Assembly: GCA_013364255.1 (NCBI GenBank) | Contig: CP054936.1 | Span: forward strand, 7,520,353-7,584,352 | Length of the DNA stretch: 64,000 nucleotides | Source of the DNA: Streptomyces seoulensis | GTDB lineage: Bacteria > Actinomycetota > Actinomycetes > Streptomycetales > Streptomycetaceae | Direction: 5' to 3' | Notes under the pieces: model-generated | The model's database searches: none | What the model saw: the letters and a program-made list of their open reading frames with translations, nothing else | What the model was told of the DNA's origin: nothing | Program-made: the position numbers and the translations under genes | Part shown: positions 33,218-41,521 of the stretch, piece by piece | Layout: every line of letters begins with the position of its first letter | How positions within the stretch are numbered: the first letter of the stretch is position 1

Positions 33218-34072
33218 GTGACCACGCATTCGAACACACCTGCAGGCTGGTACCCCGATCCGCACGGCGCGGCCCAGACGCTGCGCTACTGGGACGGCGC
33301 GCAGTGGACCGAGCACACCCACGCCGGCCAGCAGGCTCCCGCCGGGCAGCAGGCCCCCGCCGGCCAGCACGGCCAGTACCAGCAGGCGCCGGCCCAGCAG
33401 GCCGCGCCCGACGCCCGCGTGCAGCAGCAGGTGCGGCAGGAGGCCGGCGTCGTCGGCGCCGGTGTGGGCGGCGGCTCGCTGTTCAGCGAGCCGGTGCTCG
33501 TGGTGAACCAGAAGGCCAAGCTGATCGAGCTGACCAACGAGTACAAGGTCTTCGACCAGAACGGCAACCAGATCGGCGCGGTCACCGAGATCGGCCAGAA
33601 CGCGCTGAAGAAGATCCTGCGGTTCGTCTCCAGCCTCGACCAGTTCATGACCCACAAGCTGGAGATCCGGGACGGCTACGGACAGCCGCTGCTGGTGCTG
33701 ACCCGGCCCGCGAAGATCTTCAAGTCGCGGGTGATCGTGTCCCGTCCGGACGGCACACAGGTCGGCGAGATCGTCCAGCAGAACGTCTTCGGGAAGATCA
33801 ACTTCGCGATGAACGCGAACGGCCAACAGGTCGGCGCGATCAAGGCGGAGAACTGGCGCGCCTGGAACTTCGCGATCGTCGACCACGCCGACAACGAGGT
33901 CGCCCGGATCACGAAGACCTGGGAGGGCCTGGCCAAGACCATGTTCACCACGGCGGACAACTACGTCCTCCAGATCCACTACCAGCTGCCCGAACCGCTG
34001 CTGAGCCTGGTCGTGGCGACGGCGCTGACCGTCGACACCGCCCTCAAGCAGGACTCGCGCGGCCTGGGCTGA
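33218..34072 (+). CDS. DUF2510 plus scramblase/LURP-one-like protein
   Basis: The 284-residue protein starts with a DUF2510 motif (PAGWYPDPHGAAQTLRYWDG, residues 8-27), followed by a Gln/Ala/Pro-rich linker (about 36-75) and a C-terminal tubby-like/LURP-one domain (about 90-280: LVVNQKAKLIELTNEYKVFD; DQFMTHKLEIRDGYGQPLLV). Eukaryotic relatives are phospholipid scramblases and plant LOR proteins; the bacterial role is unknown. DUF2510 is common in actinobacterial membrane-associated proteins. The promoter predicts a leaderless transcript from GTG 33218. Confidence 0.85.
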   Translation: MTTHSNTPAGWYPDPHGAAQTLRYWDGAQWTEHTHAGQQAPAGQQAPAGQHGQYQQAPAQQAAPDARVQQQVRQEAGVVGAGVGGGSLFSEPVLVVNQKAKLIELTNEYKVFDQNGNQIGAVTEIGQNALKKILRFVSSLDQFMTHKLEIRDGYGQPLLVLTRPAKIFKSRVIVSRPDGTQVGEIVQQNVFGKINFAMNANGQQVGAIKAENWRAWNFAIVDHADNEVARITKTWEGLAKTMFTTADNYVLQIHYQLPEPLLSLVVATALTVDTALKQDSRGLG

Positions 34073-34100
34073 CCGGGTCCGCACGCACCCGCCCGACGGA

Positions 34101-34138
34101 CACCGGCGGCGGTCACCACCCGGTGACCGCCGCCGGTG
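34101..34138. terminator. Perfect 16-bp-stem bidirectional terminator
   Basis: CACCGGCGGCGGTCAC, six-base loop, GTGACCGCCGCCGGTG. It is placed between convergent genes, 28 bp after the scramblase-like stop codon and 26 bp from the transporter stop. Confidence 0.85.
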
Positions 34139-34163
34139 CCCGTAACCTCGCGGTGCCCATGCG

Positions 34164-35156
34164 TCACAGCGGTGTGAGGTGCTCCGGTCCGGACCGCCGC
34201 GACCGGGGCAGCAGCGCGGGTTCCGCGGCCGCCGCGCGCGCCTCCAGGGCCAGGACGGCCGCCACGGGGTGCGCCTCGTCGCCGTCGTAGGGGTCCGGTC
34301 GCGCCCCTTCGGGGTCCGGGAGGGCCGCCTCCTCGGCGCGCGGCGTGGCCCGGGAGAGTTCCACCACGCCCCACGAGGCCAGCGCCGCTCCTGCCAGCGC
34401 GAACAGCACGCCCCGTACGCCCCCGTGCAGCCCCTGGCCGAGCAGCGTGAGTCCGATCACGGCCGCCGCCACCGGGTTGGCCAGGGTCACCACCGCCAGC
34501 GGAGCGCCCAGACCGCCCCGGTAGGCGGTCTGCGACAGCAGCAGCCCGCCCACCGCGAACGCCGCGACGAGCAGCGCCACGACGATCACCCGGGCGCTGA
34601 AGAGCGGCCCGGTGTGGTCGGTGGCGGCCACCGTGACCGTCTGGGTGAGCGCGGAGGCGACGCCCGAGGCCAGGCCGGACGCGGTCGCGTGCCGCAGCCC
34701 CGGCCGCGCTCCGGGCCGGGAGAGCGCGCCGATGAGGACGGCCGTCGCACCGGCGACGGCCAGCGCCTCGGCCGGGCTCAGCACCTGGTGGGGCGCGGGC
34801 CCGGACGCCGCGAGCAGAAGCGCGCCGAGCCCGAGCAGGGTGAGCGCGGTGCCCCGCCACTCGGCCGCGACGACCCGCCGCCCGGCCAGGCGCGCCCCCA
34901 TCGGCACGGCCGCCACCAGCGTGAGCGCGCCGAGCGGCTGGACCACGGTCAGCGGACCGTACTTGAGGGCCACCACGTGCAGCAGGGCCGCGGCGCCGTT
35001 CAGCCCGACGGCGCACCACCAGGCGCCCGCGCGCAGCATCCGCAGCACACCCGCGCCCGCGGCGCGCGAGGCGAGCCGCTCCTGGGCGACGGCGGCCGCG
35101 GCGTAGGCGACGGCGGAGACCAGCGAGAGGACCACGGCGAGCAGGAAGGCGCTCAT
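34164..35156 (-). CDS. EamA/NIPA-like multispan membrane transporter
   Basis: The 330-residue protein has about nine or ten hydrophobic segments in the drug/metabolite-transporter arrangement (LAVVLSLVSAVAYAAAAVAQ first; KYGPLTVVQPLGALTLVAAV, typical of NIPA/EamA-like carriers). A hydrophilic C-terminal tail is rich in Glu, Pro and Asp. Its ATG overlaps the stop codon of the upstream PAP2-type gene (ATGA), so the two are co-translated. The transported molecule is unknown. Confidence 0.8.
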   Translation of the reverse strand: MSAFLLAVVLSLVSAVAYAAAAVAQERLASRAAGAGVLRMLRAGAWWCAVGLNGAAALLHVVALKYGPLTVVQPLGALTLVAAVPMGARLAGRRVVAAEWRGTALTLLGLGALLLAASGPAPHQVLSPAEALAVAGATAVLIGALSRPGARPGLRHATASGLASGVASALTQTVTVAATDHTGPLFSARVIVVALLVAAFAVGGLLLSQTAYRGGLGAPLAVVTLANPVAAAVIGLTLLGQGLHGGVRGVLFALAGAALASWGVVELSRATPRAEEAALPDPEGARPDPYDGDEAHPVAAVLALEARAAAAEPALLPRSRRSGPEHLTPL

Positions 35157-35959
35157 CGGGCAGCCCCCACCAGGACGGTGTCCTCGACCGGCGCGGCCTG
35201 GCCGGGGACGCGCACGCGGGCGGCCGGGGCGCGGTGCGGCAGCGGTATCGCCGCCAGCGCGAGCGCGAGCAGCGCGGCCGCGGCCAGCGCGTCGAGCCAG
35301 TAGTGGTTCGCGGTGCCCACGATCACCAGCAGGGTGAACAGCGGGTGCAGCAGCCACAGCCAGCGCCACCGCGACCTGGTGGCGACGATCAGCGCGACCG
35401 CCACCATCAGGGCCCAGCCGAAGTGCAGCGAGGGCATCGCCGCGAACTGGTTGGAGAGGTGGTCGGTCTTCGGCGGCCCGTACACCGAGGGTCCGTAGAC
35501 CCGCGCCGTGTCGACGAGGCCGGCCGCGCCGAGCATCCGCGGCGGGGCGAGCGGGAACGTGAGATGCAGCACCAGGGCCGCGGCGGTCACCGCGGCGAGC
35601 ACCCTGCGGGTCCAGACGTAGTGCGCCGGGCGGCGCAGGTACAGCCAGACCAGCAGACCGACGGTGGCCGGGAAGTGCACGGTCGCGTAGTAGGTGTTCG
35701 CTATGTGCACGAGGGTGTCGCCGGTGTCGCCGTGCAGCAGCAGGGACTGCACCGCGCCCTCGCCGGGCAGATGGGCCCAGCGCTCCAGGTCCCAGACGTG
35801 CCGGGCGTTGTGGAGGGCCTCGCCGGTGTGGTCGGCGGCCAGTTGCCTGCCGAGTTTGTAGACCAGGAACAGGCCGGCCACGAGCAGGAGTTCGCGGACG
35901 AGCGGCGGCCGGGCGGGCCGGTCGGGCTCCGCTGCGGCGGCCTCGTTCAGGGATGTCAT
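35153..35959 (-). CDS. PAP2/Ipt-type membrane phosphatase or phosphotransferase
   Basis: The 268-residue protein has about six membrane segments and the PAP2 active-site series in Aur1/Ipt-like form: FPLAPPRML, NQFAAMPSLHFGW and GTANHYWLDALAA (histidines of motifs 2 and 3). Such enzymes dephosphorylate lipid phosphates or transfer inositol-phosphate head groups at the membrane. It is first gene of a two-gene unit with the transporter and is divergent from a TetR regulator across a region crowded with repeats. Confidence 0.87.
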   Translation of the reverse strand: MTSLNEAAAAEPDRPARPPLVRELLLVAGLFLVYKLGRQLAADHTGEALHNARHVWDLERWAHLPGEGAVQSLLLHGDTGDTLVHIANTYYATVHFPATVGLLVWLYLRRPAHYVWTRRVLAAVTAAALVLHLTFPLAPPRMLGAAGLVDTARVYGPSVYGPPKTDHLSNQFAAMPSLHFGWALMVAVALIVATRSRWRWLWLLHPLFTLLVIVGTANHYWLDALAAAALLALALAAIPLPHRAPAARVRVPGQAAPVEDTVLVGAAR

Positions 35960-36047
35960 GCCCCGGCCCCTTCGCTGGCGGTGTGCGGGTGTCCGGCCGC
36001 CGGCCCGGTCGGGCGGCAGGCTCGGACGCTGTCATCGATACGGTACC

Positions 36048-36102
36048 GTACCGATACGGCAGTGTACCGATACGTCGTAGTACCGGTACACTGGCGTATC
36101 GG
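36048..36102. promoter_or_regulatory. Nested operator repeats between PAP2 and tetR genes
   Basis: Two 19-base arms (36051-36069 and 36084-36102) form an inverted repeat with one mismatch around a 14-base spacer; the inner ten bases of each arm are CAGTGTACCG and CGGTACACTG. In addition GTACCGATACG occurs as direct repeats at 36048 and 36064. Likely multi-site binding of the TetR protein at 36182-36796. Confidence 0.75.
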
Positions 36103-36181
36103 TCGATGTACGTCACACCGGCGCGCGCCACACTGGACGGCGAACCCATCCGCATCACGAGTACGAGCGAGGAGAAGAGCG

Positions 36182-36796
36182 ATGACATCGCAGGCCGCGG
36201 ACGGACCGGACACGGTTGTCGCCTCGCGCCGCTCCAAGATCACGCCCGAGCGTGAACGGGAGTTCTTCGATGCCGTGCTCGAACAGATCCGCGAGTGCGG
36301 GTACGACGCCGTCACCATGGAGGGCGTCGCCGCCACCACCCGGTGCAGCAAGTCCACGCTCTACCGGCAGTGGAAGAACAAGCCGCAGTTCGTGGTCGCC
36401 GCGCTGCGGGCCAACCGGCGGGCCCGGTTCGCCGGGATCGACACCGGCTCGCTCGCCGAGGACCTGCGGCAGGCCGCACGGGCCGCGGGACAGTGGTCGG
36501 GCAAGGACACCCGGCTCCTCCAGGCGCTCGGACACGCGATGACGCAGGACCCGGAGCTGAAGACGGCGCTGCGCGAGACGCTGGTCGAGCCGGAGGTGGC
36601 CGCGCTGCGCGAGCTGCTGCGGCGCGGGGTCGAGCGCGGCGAGGTCCGCGCCGACAACCCGGCGCTGGAGTATGTGCCCGCGCAGATGTTCGGCGTGCTG
36701 CGCATCCGTCCCGTGCTGGACGGGGAGTTCGCCGGTCCGGACTACATGGTCCGGTTCGTGGAGGCCGCGGTGCTGCCCGCGCTCGGCCTGGACTAG
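36182..36796 (+). CDS. TetR-family regulator with TetR_C_11-like domain
   Basis: The 204-residue protein has an N-terminal TetR HTH (FDAVLEQIRECGYDAVTMEG, then VAATTRCSKSTLYRQWKNK, residues 28-68) and a helical C-terminal domain (LLQALGHAMTQDPELKTALR; VEPEVAALRELLRRGVERGE). ATG 36182 follows GGAGAAGAG. The gene is divergent from the PAP2/transporter pair, and extensive repeats in between make autoregulation and control of that pair likely. Confidence 0.88.
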   Translation: MTSQAADGPDTVVASRRSKITPEREREFFDAVLEQIRECGYDAVTMEGVAATTRCSKSTLYRQWKNKPQFVVAALRANRRARFAGIDTGSLAEDLRQAARAAGQWSGKDTRLLQALGHAMTQDPELKTALRETLVEPEVAALRELLRRGVERGEVRADNPALEYVPAQMFGVLRIRPVLDGEFAGPDYMVRFVEAAVLPALGLD

Positions 36797-36878
36797 CAGG
36801 AGACCCAGGCCGCCGTCCGTGGGATGACTGGACGGCGACCTGTTCGCGCCGCACCGTGGGGACGGGGGCGGCGCCACC

Positions 36879-36925
36879 CGGCCGGGCGGAGTTCCTCTGG
36901 AGCGGAGAGGAACCCCGCCCGGCCG
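36879..36925. terminator. 20-bp-stem bidirectional terminator
   Basis: CGGCCGGGCGGAGTTCCTCT (36879-36898) pairs with 36906-36925 with one mismatch around a seven-base loop. It lies between the convergent tetR and DUF2510 genes. Confidence 0.85.
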
Positions 36926-36953
36926 ACACACGACCCGGGCGGTGCGGGCCGGC

Positions 36954-38174
36954 TCACACGTTCTGGCCGCTCCCGCCGCCCGAGGACTCCTTGATGCCGC
37001 CGGTGATCTCGTCGATCACCGACTGGCCCTGCGCCACGTCCACGCCGAACCGGACGACGACCATCTGGCTCGGATTCCCCGGGGACGGGAAGGCCAGCGA
37101 CTCCACGAAGCCGTCGGAGCCCTTGTTCGTGACCGCCTTCCAGCGCACCAGGTAGCCCTTCTGGCCGGCCACCGTGACCGCCTTGGAGGCCAGCACCTGG
37201 TGCGAGGTTATGCCGCCGTACGCCTTGCCGTACGACTGGTCGGCGTTGTCCGCGATGTCCGCCTCGGCCACCTGCCGCGCCGTGCCGACCGCCAGGGCGG
37301 GCGAGGAGGACGCGCCGCCCTTGTTGCAGCTCAGCGAGGTGTCGGCCGGACACTTGTAGGTGTCGGAGGAGTTGACCTGGGCGCCGCTGCCGTTGGCGAA
37401 CTGCTGGCCGTACCAGCCGCTCGGGATGGGCAGGCTGATGCCGCTGGCCGGGTCGGCCACCGAGCCGCTCCTGATCTTCGGCGGCGCGGACTGCTGCGGA
37501 CCGGGCGTCTGGCCCCCGGACCCGCCCGAGCCGTCGGACCCGCCGGAGTCCCCGGACCCGCCCGACCCGCCCGGGCCCCCGAAGCCGCCGCTGCCGCCGC
37601 TCCCGTCACTGCCGCCGGACCCGCCGGAGCCGCCGAACGGGCCGCCCTGGCCGCCGGAGCCGCCGCGCCCGCCGCCCTGCCCGTTCGGCAGCTGCCGCGA
37701 GGCGGTCCGGTCACCGCCGTCGTCCTTGGTCAGCGCGTACACCCCGACCCCGATGCTCGCCAGCACCGCGGCGGCCACCGCCACGGCGATGCCCGTGCGC
37801 AGCCCACGGCGCCCTGCGGGCGCGGGCTGCCCCGGGTGGCCGGGATGGCCCGGGTAGGCGGACTGCCCCGGGTAGGCGGGCTGGCCCGGATGGCCGGGCT
37901 GGCCGGGCTGGCCCTGCTGGCCCGGATATCCCTGTTGGCCCGGATAACCGGGCTGGGCCGGATGCCCCGGCTGGGCCGGTCGGCCCGGGTCGCCCTGGTA
38001 CGCCGGGTGGGGGCCGGCGGCGGGCGGCTGCGCCGGCGGACCCCACGCGGCGGCCGACCCGGCCGGGCGGGTCCGGTCCGTCCATGCCCCGCCGTCCCAC
38101 CAGCGCTCGGTGGCGGGGCCGTCACTTGTCTGCCCCGGGTCGGGATACCACCCGGGAGGAGTCACCTGCGTCAT
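36954..38174 (-). CDS. DUF2510 membrane protein with Pro/Gly repeats and extracellular Gly/Ser linker
   Basis: The 406-residue protein is ordered as follows. DUF2510 (TPPGWYPDPGQTSDGPATER, residues 5-40) comes first. A cytoplasmic repeat region of PGQ/PGHPGQP/YPGQ units (about 55-120) follows, then one membrane segment (RTGIAVAVAAAVLASIGVGV, about 126-147). An outer Gly/Ser linker of roughly 60 residues made of GGSGGSG-type repeats leads to a C-terminal globular domain (about 240-406, ISLPIPSGWYGQQFANGSGA) with two nearby Cys (YKCPADTSLSC) that may form a disulfide. The function is unknown; the architecture suggests a surface protein sensing or anchoring at the envelope. Confidence 0.82.
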   Translation of the reverse strand: MTQVTPPGWYPDPGQTSDGPATERWWDGGAWTDRTRPAGSAAAWGPPAQPPAAGPHPAYQGDPGRPAQPGHPAQPGYPGQQGYPGQQGQPGQPGHPGQPAYPGQSAYPGHPGHPGQPAPAGRRGLRTGIAVAVAAAVLASIGVGVYALTKDDGGDRTASRQLPNGQGGGRGGSGGQGGPFGGSGGSGGSDGSGGSGGFGGPGGSGGSGDSGGSDGSGGSGGQTPGPQQSAPPKIRSGSVADPASGISLPIPSGWYGQQFANGSGAQVNSSDTYKCPADTSLSCNKGGASSSPALAVGTARQVAEADIADNADQSYGKAYGGITSHQVLASKAVTVAGQKGYLVRWKAVTNKGSDGFVESLAFPSPGNPSQMVVVRFGVDVAQGQSVIDEITGGIKESSGGGSGQNV

Positions 38175-38682
38175 GTCCCCACCGTATGAGGCGTCCGTGA
38201 AAGAGGTATGAGAGGCCCCCGGTCGACGAGGACGCCCTCGCCCCGCCGCACACGACGCTCCCCGCGCCGCGGGGCCCCGCCCCACTGTAGGAGCCATCGC
38301 CCCGTCGGGGCAGCCCCCGTCCCCGGCCCGCCACCGGTTCCCGCCCCGGGAGCCCGGTGCACGAACCGCCGCCCCCCTCCCGTGAGCCCCGCCCCGCGCC
38401 CCACCGGCCACGCACCGCCACCGCCACCGCCACCGCCCGCCCCACCGCGCACCAGCACACCACCGCACCATGAATGTGCCTACACACCGTCAAATCTGCG
38501 CCAACTCACGCCCGTTGACTTTCCGCCCCTTTTCCCCGCAGGTCGCGGCCCCGCCCCGTCGCCCGCCCGTACCCGACGTCACCCGTGACGGCAACACGTG
38601 CGTGGAGCGGCCTCCGCTGGGCCTCCCGGAGGGATACGCTCGGGATTCGTACGGCGTTCGGGCGACTTGGGGAGGTAGCGGA
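38175..38682. other. 508-bp gene-free divergent interval with CCACCG repeats
   Basis: No supported gene. The C-rich stretch 38405-38440 is a short CCACCG/CCGCCA hexamer array. Near the right end the DNA becomes less GC-rich (TGTGCCTACACACCGTCAAAT, 38475-38495) and contains TTGACT at 38516, a possible -35 of the downstream gene. The open frame extends to 38470, but coding character starts at 38683. Confidence 0.5.
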
Positions 38683-41361
38683 ATGACGGAGGCACGGCCG
38701 GATGCGGCCGCCCCGGCTTGCCTGTGGGAGCGCGACGAGGAAGTCACCGCCGTCCGGCGGGCGGTGGAAACCCTGCGCGCCGACCGCGCGTCCGCGGGCG
38801 GCCTGCTGGTCTTCCAGGGCGACGCGGGACTGGGCAAGACCGCCCTGCTGACCGAGACCCGCCGCATCGCCGAGGAGCACGGCTGCGCCGTGTGGTCGGC
38901 CCGCGGCGGCGAGATCCTGCGCTCCGTCCCGTTCAACGTGGTACGCCAACTGCTCCAGCCCGCCCTGCTGTCGCTGCTGCCCGAGGAGGCCCGCGAATAC
39001 CTCGGCGACTGGTACGGCATCGCCGGCCCCGCCCTCGGCATAGCGGAACCCGGCGAGGGCCACGCCGACCCGCAGGCCGTGTGCGACGGTCTGGTCAACG
39101 CCGTACGCAGGCTGGCCGGGCGCGAGTGGCCGCTGGTGCTGCTGATCGACGACGCGCACTGGGCCGACGAGGAGTCCCTGCGCTGGCTCGCCGCCTTCGC
39201 CGAGAGCCTGGACGACCTGTCCGTGCTGCTCGTGGTGACCCGCAGGTCCGGCGAGGTGAGCGGCGAGAGCGCCCGGCTGCTGGACGCGGTCGCCGCCGCC
39301 GCGGGCGTGAGCGACCTGCGCGCGCTGTCCCCGGACGCCACCGCCGAACTCACCCGCACCGCCCTCGGCGCCCACGCGGACGCCCCGTTCTGCCGCGAGG
39401 TGTGGGCCGTCACCGGCGGCAACCCCTACGACGCCGTGGAACTCCTCGCCAAGGTCCGCGACAGCGAGCTGGAACCGGTCGAGTCCCGGGCCGCCGAACT
39501 GCGCGACCTGAACCGCTCCGCCCGCGGCGGCGGCCTCGTCGCACGCCTGGAGGAACTGGGCATCGACGCCACCCGGTTCGCCTGGGCCGCCGCCATCCTC
39601 GGCACCGGCATCTCCGTCGACCTGGTCGCCCAACTCGCCACCATGAGCCGGGAGGAGGCGGTGCGCTGCGCCCAACTGCTGCGCGCCGCCCGCATCCTCA
39701 CCGAGCCGGACCCGGCGACCGCCCGCGGCGGCGACGGCGACCTGGAGTTCGTGCACCCGCTGATCGCCACCGCCGCCTACCACTCCATCCCGGACGCGCT
39801 GCGCACCGCCATGCACGGCATCGCCGCCCAGGTCGTGGCCGAATCCGGGCGCGGCGCCGCCGCGGCCTCCCGGCATCTGCTGGAGGTCCACCCGGACGAC
39901 GACGAGGAACTGGTCGACCAGCTGCGGCAGGCCGCCCGCGAACACCTCGCCGTCGGCGCCCCGGAGGCGGCCCGCCGCTGCCTGGAGCGGGCCCTGCGGG
40001 AGCCGCCCACACCCGAGGCGCATCCACAGGTCCTCTACGAACTGGGCTGCGCCACGCTGCTGACCAAGCCCGCCACCACCATCGAGCACCTCCGCCTGGC
40101 GCTGAGCATGCCCGGCCTGGAGGGCGAGGCGCGGGTGGACGCCGTCCGCCGGCTGTCGCAGGCCCAGCTTCACAACAACCAGCTGGAGGAGGCCGTCCGC
40201 ACGGTCGAGGCCGAGGCCGCCCGCCACGCACCGGGTCCCACCCGGCTGAAGCTGCACGCCATGCAGTACATGTGGGAGGGCCTGCACGCCGGTGAGACGA
40301 TCTCGCCCCGCCGCTCCGAGCGCCTCGCCGAGCTCGCCGCCGGCTGCACCGGACGCGACAGCTCCGAGCGGGCGCTGCTCATCCTGCGCGGCTTCGACGC
40401 CATGGCCCGCGGCGAGAACGCCGAGGAGGTCGTCGAGCTGTGCGACCGCGCCCTCGTCAACGGCCGTCTGGCTCCCGGCCTCGGCTGGACCGACACCGAG
40501 TGGGGCGTCGAACTGCCCCTGATGCTCGCCAGCGCGTACGCCTACAGCGACCGTCTCGACCGGGCCGAGGCCCTCTACAACGAGGCTCTGCGCGCCTACG
40601 AGACCGCGGGCTGGAGCGGCGGTCACCTCGCCCTCGCGCACGCCTACGTCGGACTCGCCCACCGCAGGCGCGGCCGGCTCATCGAGGCCGAGGCGTCCCT
40701 GCGCGAGTCGCTGCGGATCGCCGAGCGGGTCGGCCGGGGACTGCCGCTGTACTGGACGGCGACCTGCAACCTGGTCGACACGCTGCTCGCCCGCGGCCAT
40801 GTCGAGGAGGCCCAGGCGGTCGCCGAGCGCTACGAGTTCGCCCCGCCCTACCCGGCCACCATCGTCATCCCCGACCCGCGCAGCGTGCGCGGCAGGCTGC
40901 TGCTCGCCACCGGCCGCACCAAGGAGGGCGTCAACGAACTGGAGGCCGCCGAGAAGGCGGCGGCCGTCCGCGGCCACCACAACCCGGTGATGGTGCCCTG
41001 GGCCGCCGATCTGTCCCGCGCCCTGGCCGCGGAGGACCCGGCCCGGGCCGCCCGGCTCGCCGCCGACGTCCGCCGCCAGGCCGAGCGGTTCGGCACCGAC
41101 ACCGCGATAGGCGAGGCACTGCGCTGCGCGGCCGTCCTGGAGACCGGCCAGCGCGCGGTCCGGCTCGCCGCCCAGGCCGTCGCCTACCTCGAAGCGTCCC
41201 CGTGTCAGTACGAACACGCCGCGGCCCGGGTCGAGTTCGGCATCGCCTCCCGCTCGGCCGCCGAACTCGAACGGGGCCTGGCGCTGGCCGTCTCGTGCGG
41301 CGCGGACGGTCTGGCGGCCCAGGCGCGCGGGGCCCTGCGCTCGGCCCACGGACTGCTCTGA
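38683..41361 (+). CDS. Large LAL-like STAND ATPase lacking a LuxR HTH
   Basis: The 892-residue protein has an N-terminal AAA_16 ATPase domain with Walker A GDAGLGKTA (46-54) and Walker B VLLIDDAHW (about 152-160), followed by a long helical region with TPR-like repeats (LALAHAYVGLAHRRRGRLIE; ARLAADVRRQAERFGTD). This is the layout of LuxR-type LAL regulators, which normally end in a roughly 65-residue LuxR HTH. Here the chain ends at ARGALRSAHGLL with no HTH, although the rest is full-length. GGGGAGGT precedes ATG 38683. It may signal through a partner, or be a degenerate regulator. Confidence 0.85.
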   Translation: MTEARPDAAAPACLWERDEEVTAVRRAVETLRADRASAGGLLVFQGDAGLGKTALLTETRRIAEEHGCAVWSARGGEILRSVPFNVVRQLLQPALLSLLPEEAREYLGDWYGIAGPALGIAEPGEGHADPQAVCDGLVNAVRRLAGREWPLVLLIDDAHWADEESLRWLAAFAESLDDLSVLLVVTRRSGEVSGESARLLDAVAAAAGVSDLRALSPDATAELTRTALGAHADAPFCREVWAVTGGNPYDAVELLAKVRDSELEPVESRAAELRDLNRSARGGGLVARLEELGIDATRFAWAAAILGTGISVDLVAQLATMSREEAVRCAQLLRAARILTEPDPATARGGDGDLEFVHPLIATAAYHSIPDALRTAMHGIAAQVVAESGRGAAAASRHLLEVHPDDDEELVDQLRQAAREHLAVGAPEAARRCLERALREPPTPEAHPQVLYELGCATLLTKPATTIEHLRLALSMPGLEGEARVDAVRRLSQAQLHNNQLEEAVRTVEAEAARHAPGPTRLKLHAMQYMWEGLHAGETISPRRSERLAELAAGCTGRDSSERALLILRGFDAMARGENAEEVVELCDRALVNGRLAPGLGWTDTEWGVELPLMLASAYAYSDRLDRAEALYNEALRAYETAGWSGGHLALAHAYVGLAHRRRGRLIEAEASLRESLRIAERVGRGLPLYWTATCNLVDTLLARGHVEEAQAVAERYEFAPPYPATIVIPDPRSVRGRLLLATGRTKEGVNELEAAEKAAAVRGHHNPVMVPWAADLSRALAAEDPARAARLAADVRRQAERFGTDTAIGEALRCAAVLETGQRAVRLAAQAVAYLEASPCQYEHAAARVEFGIASRSAAELERGLALAVSCGADGLAAQARGALRSAHGLL

Positions 41362-41521
41362 ACCAGCCGCACCGGCCCGTCAGGGGGAGAGGCCGCCCTT
41401 CCTCCGCCCTTCCGCCGGCCTTTCGGACGCCTCCGCGCCGCACCTGCGCGGTTCGCCCGTTCGGCTCCGGGTACCCGGCCGCTCGCGAAGGTGACGGAAC
41501 GGGACGAAGGGGCGCGACACG

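Noticed and set aside
37540..37690. Repetitive DNA considered as a non-coding repeat array
   Set aside because: It is in frame in the DUF2510 gene and encodes a Gly/Ser linker.
38470..38682. N-terminal extension of the LAL-like ATPase from an upstream ATG
   Set aside because: The extra 71 residues are Pro/Arg-rich without homology, whereas ATG 38683 has a GGGGAGGT SD.
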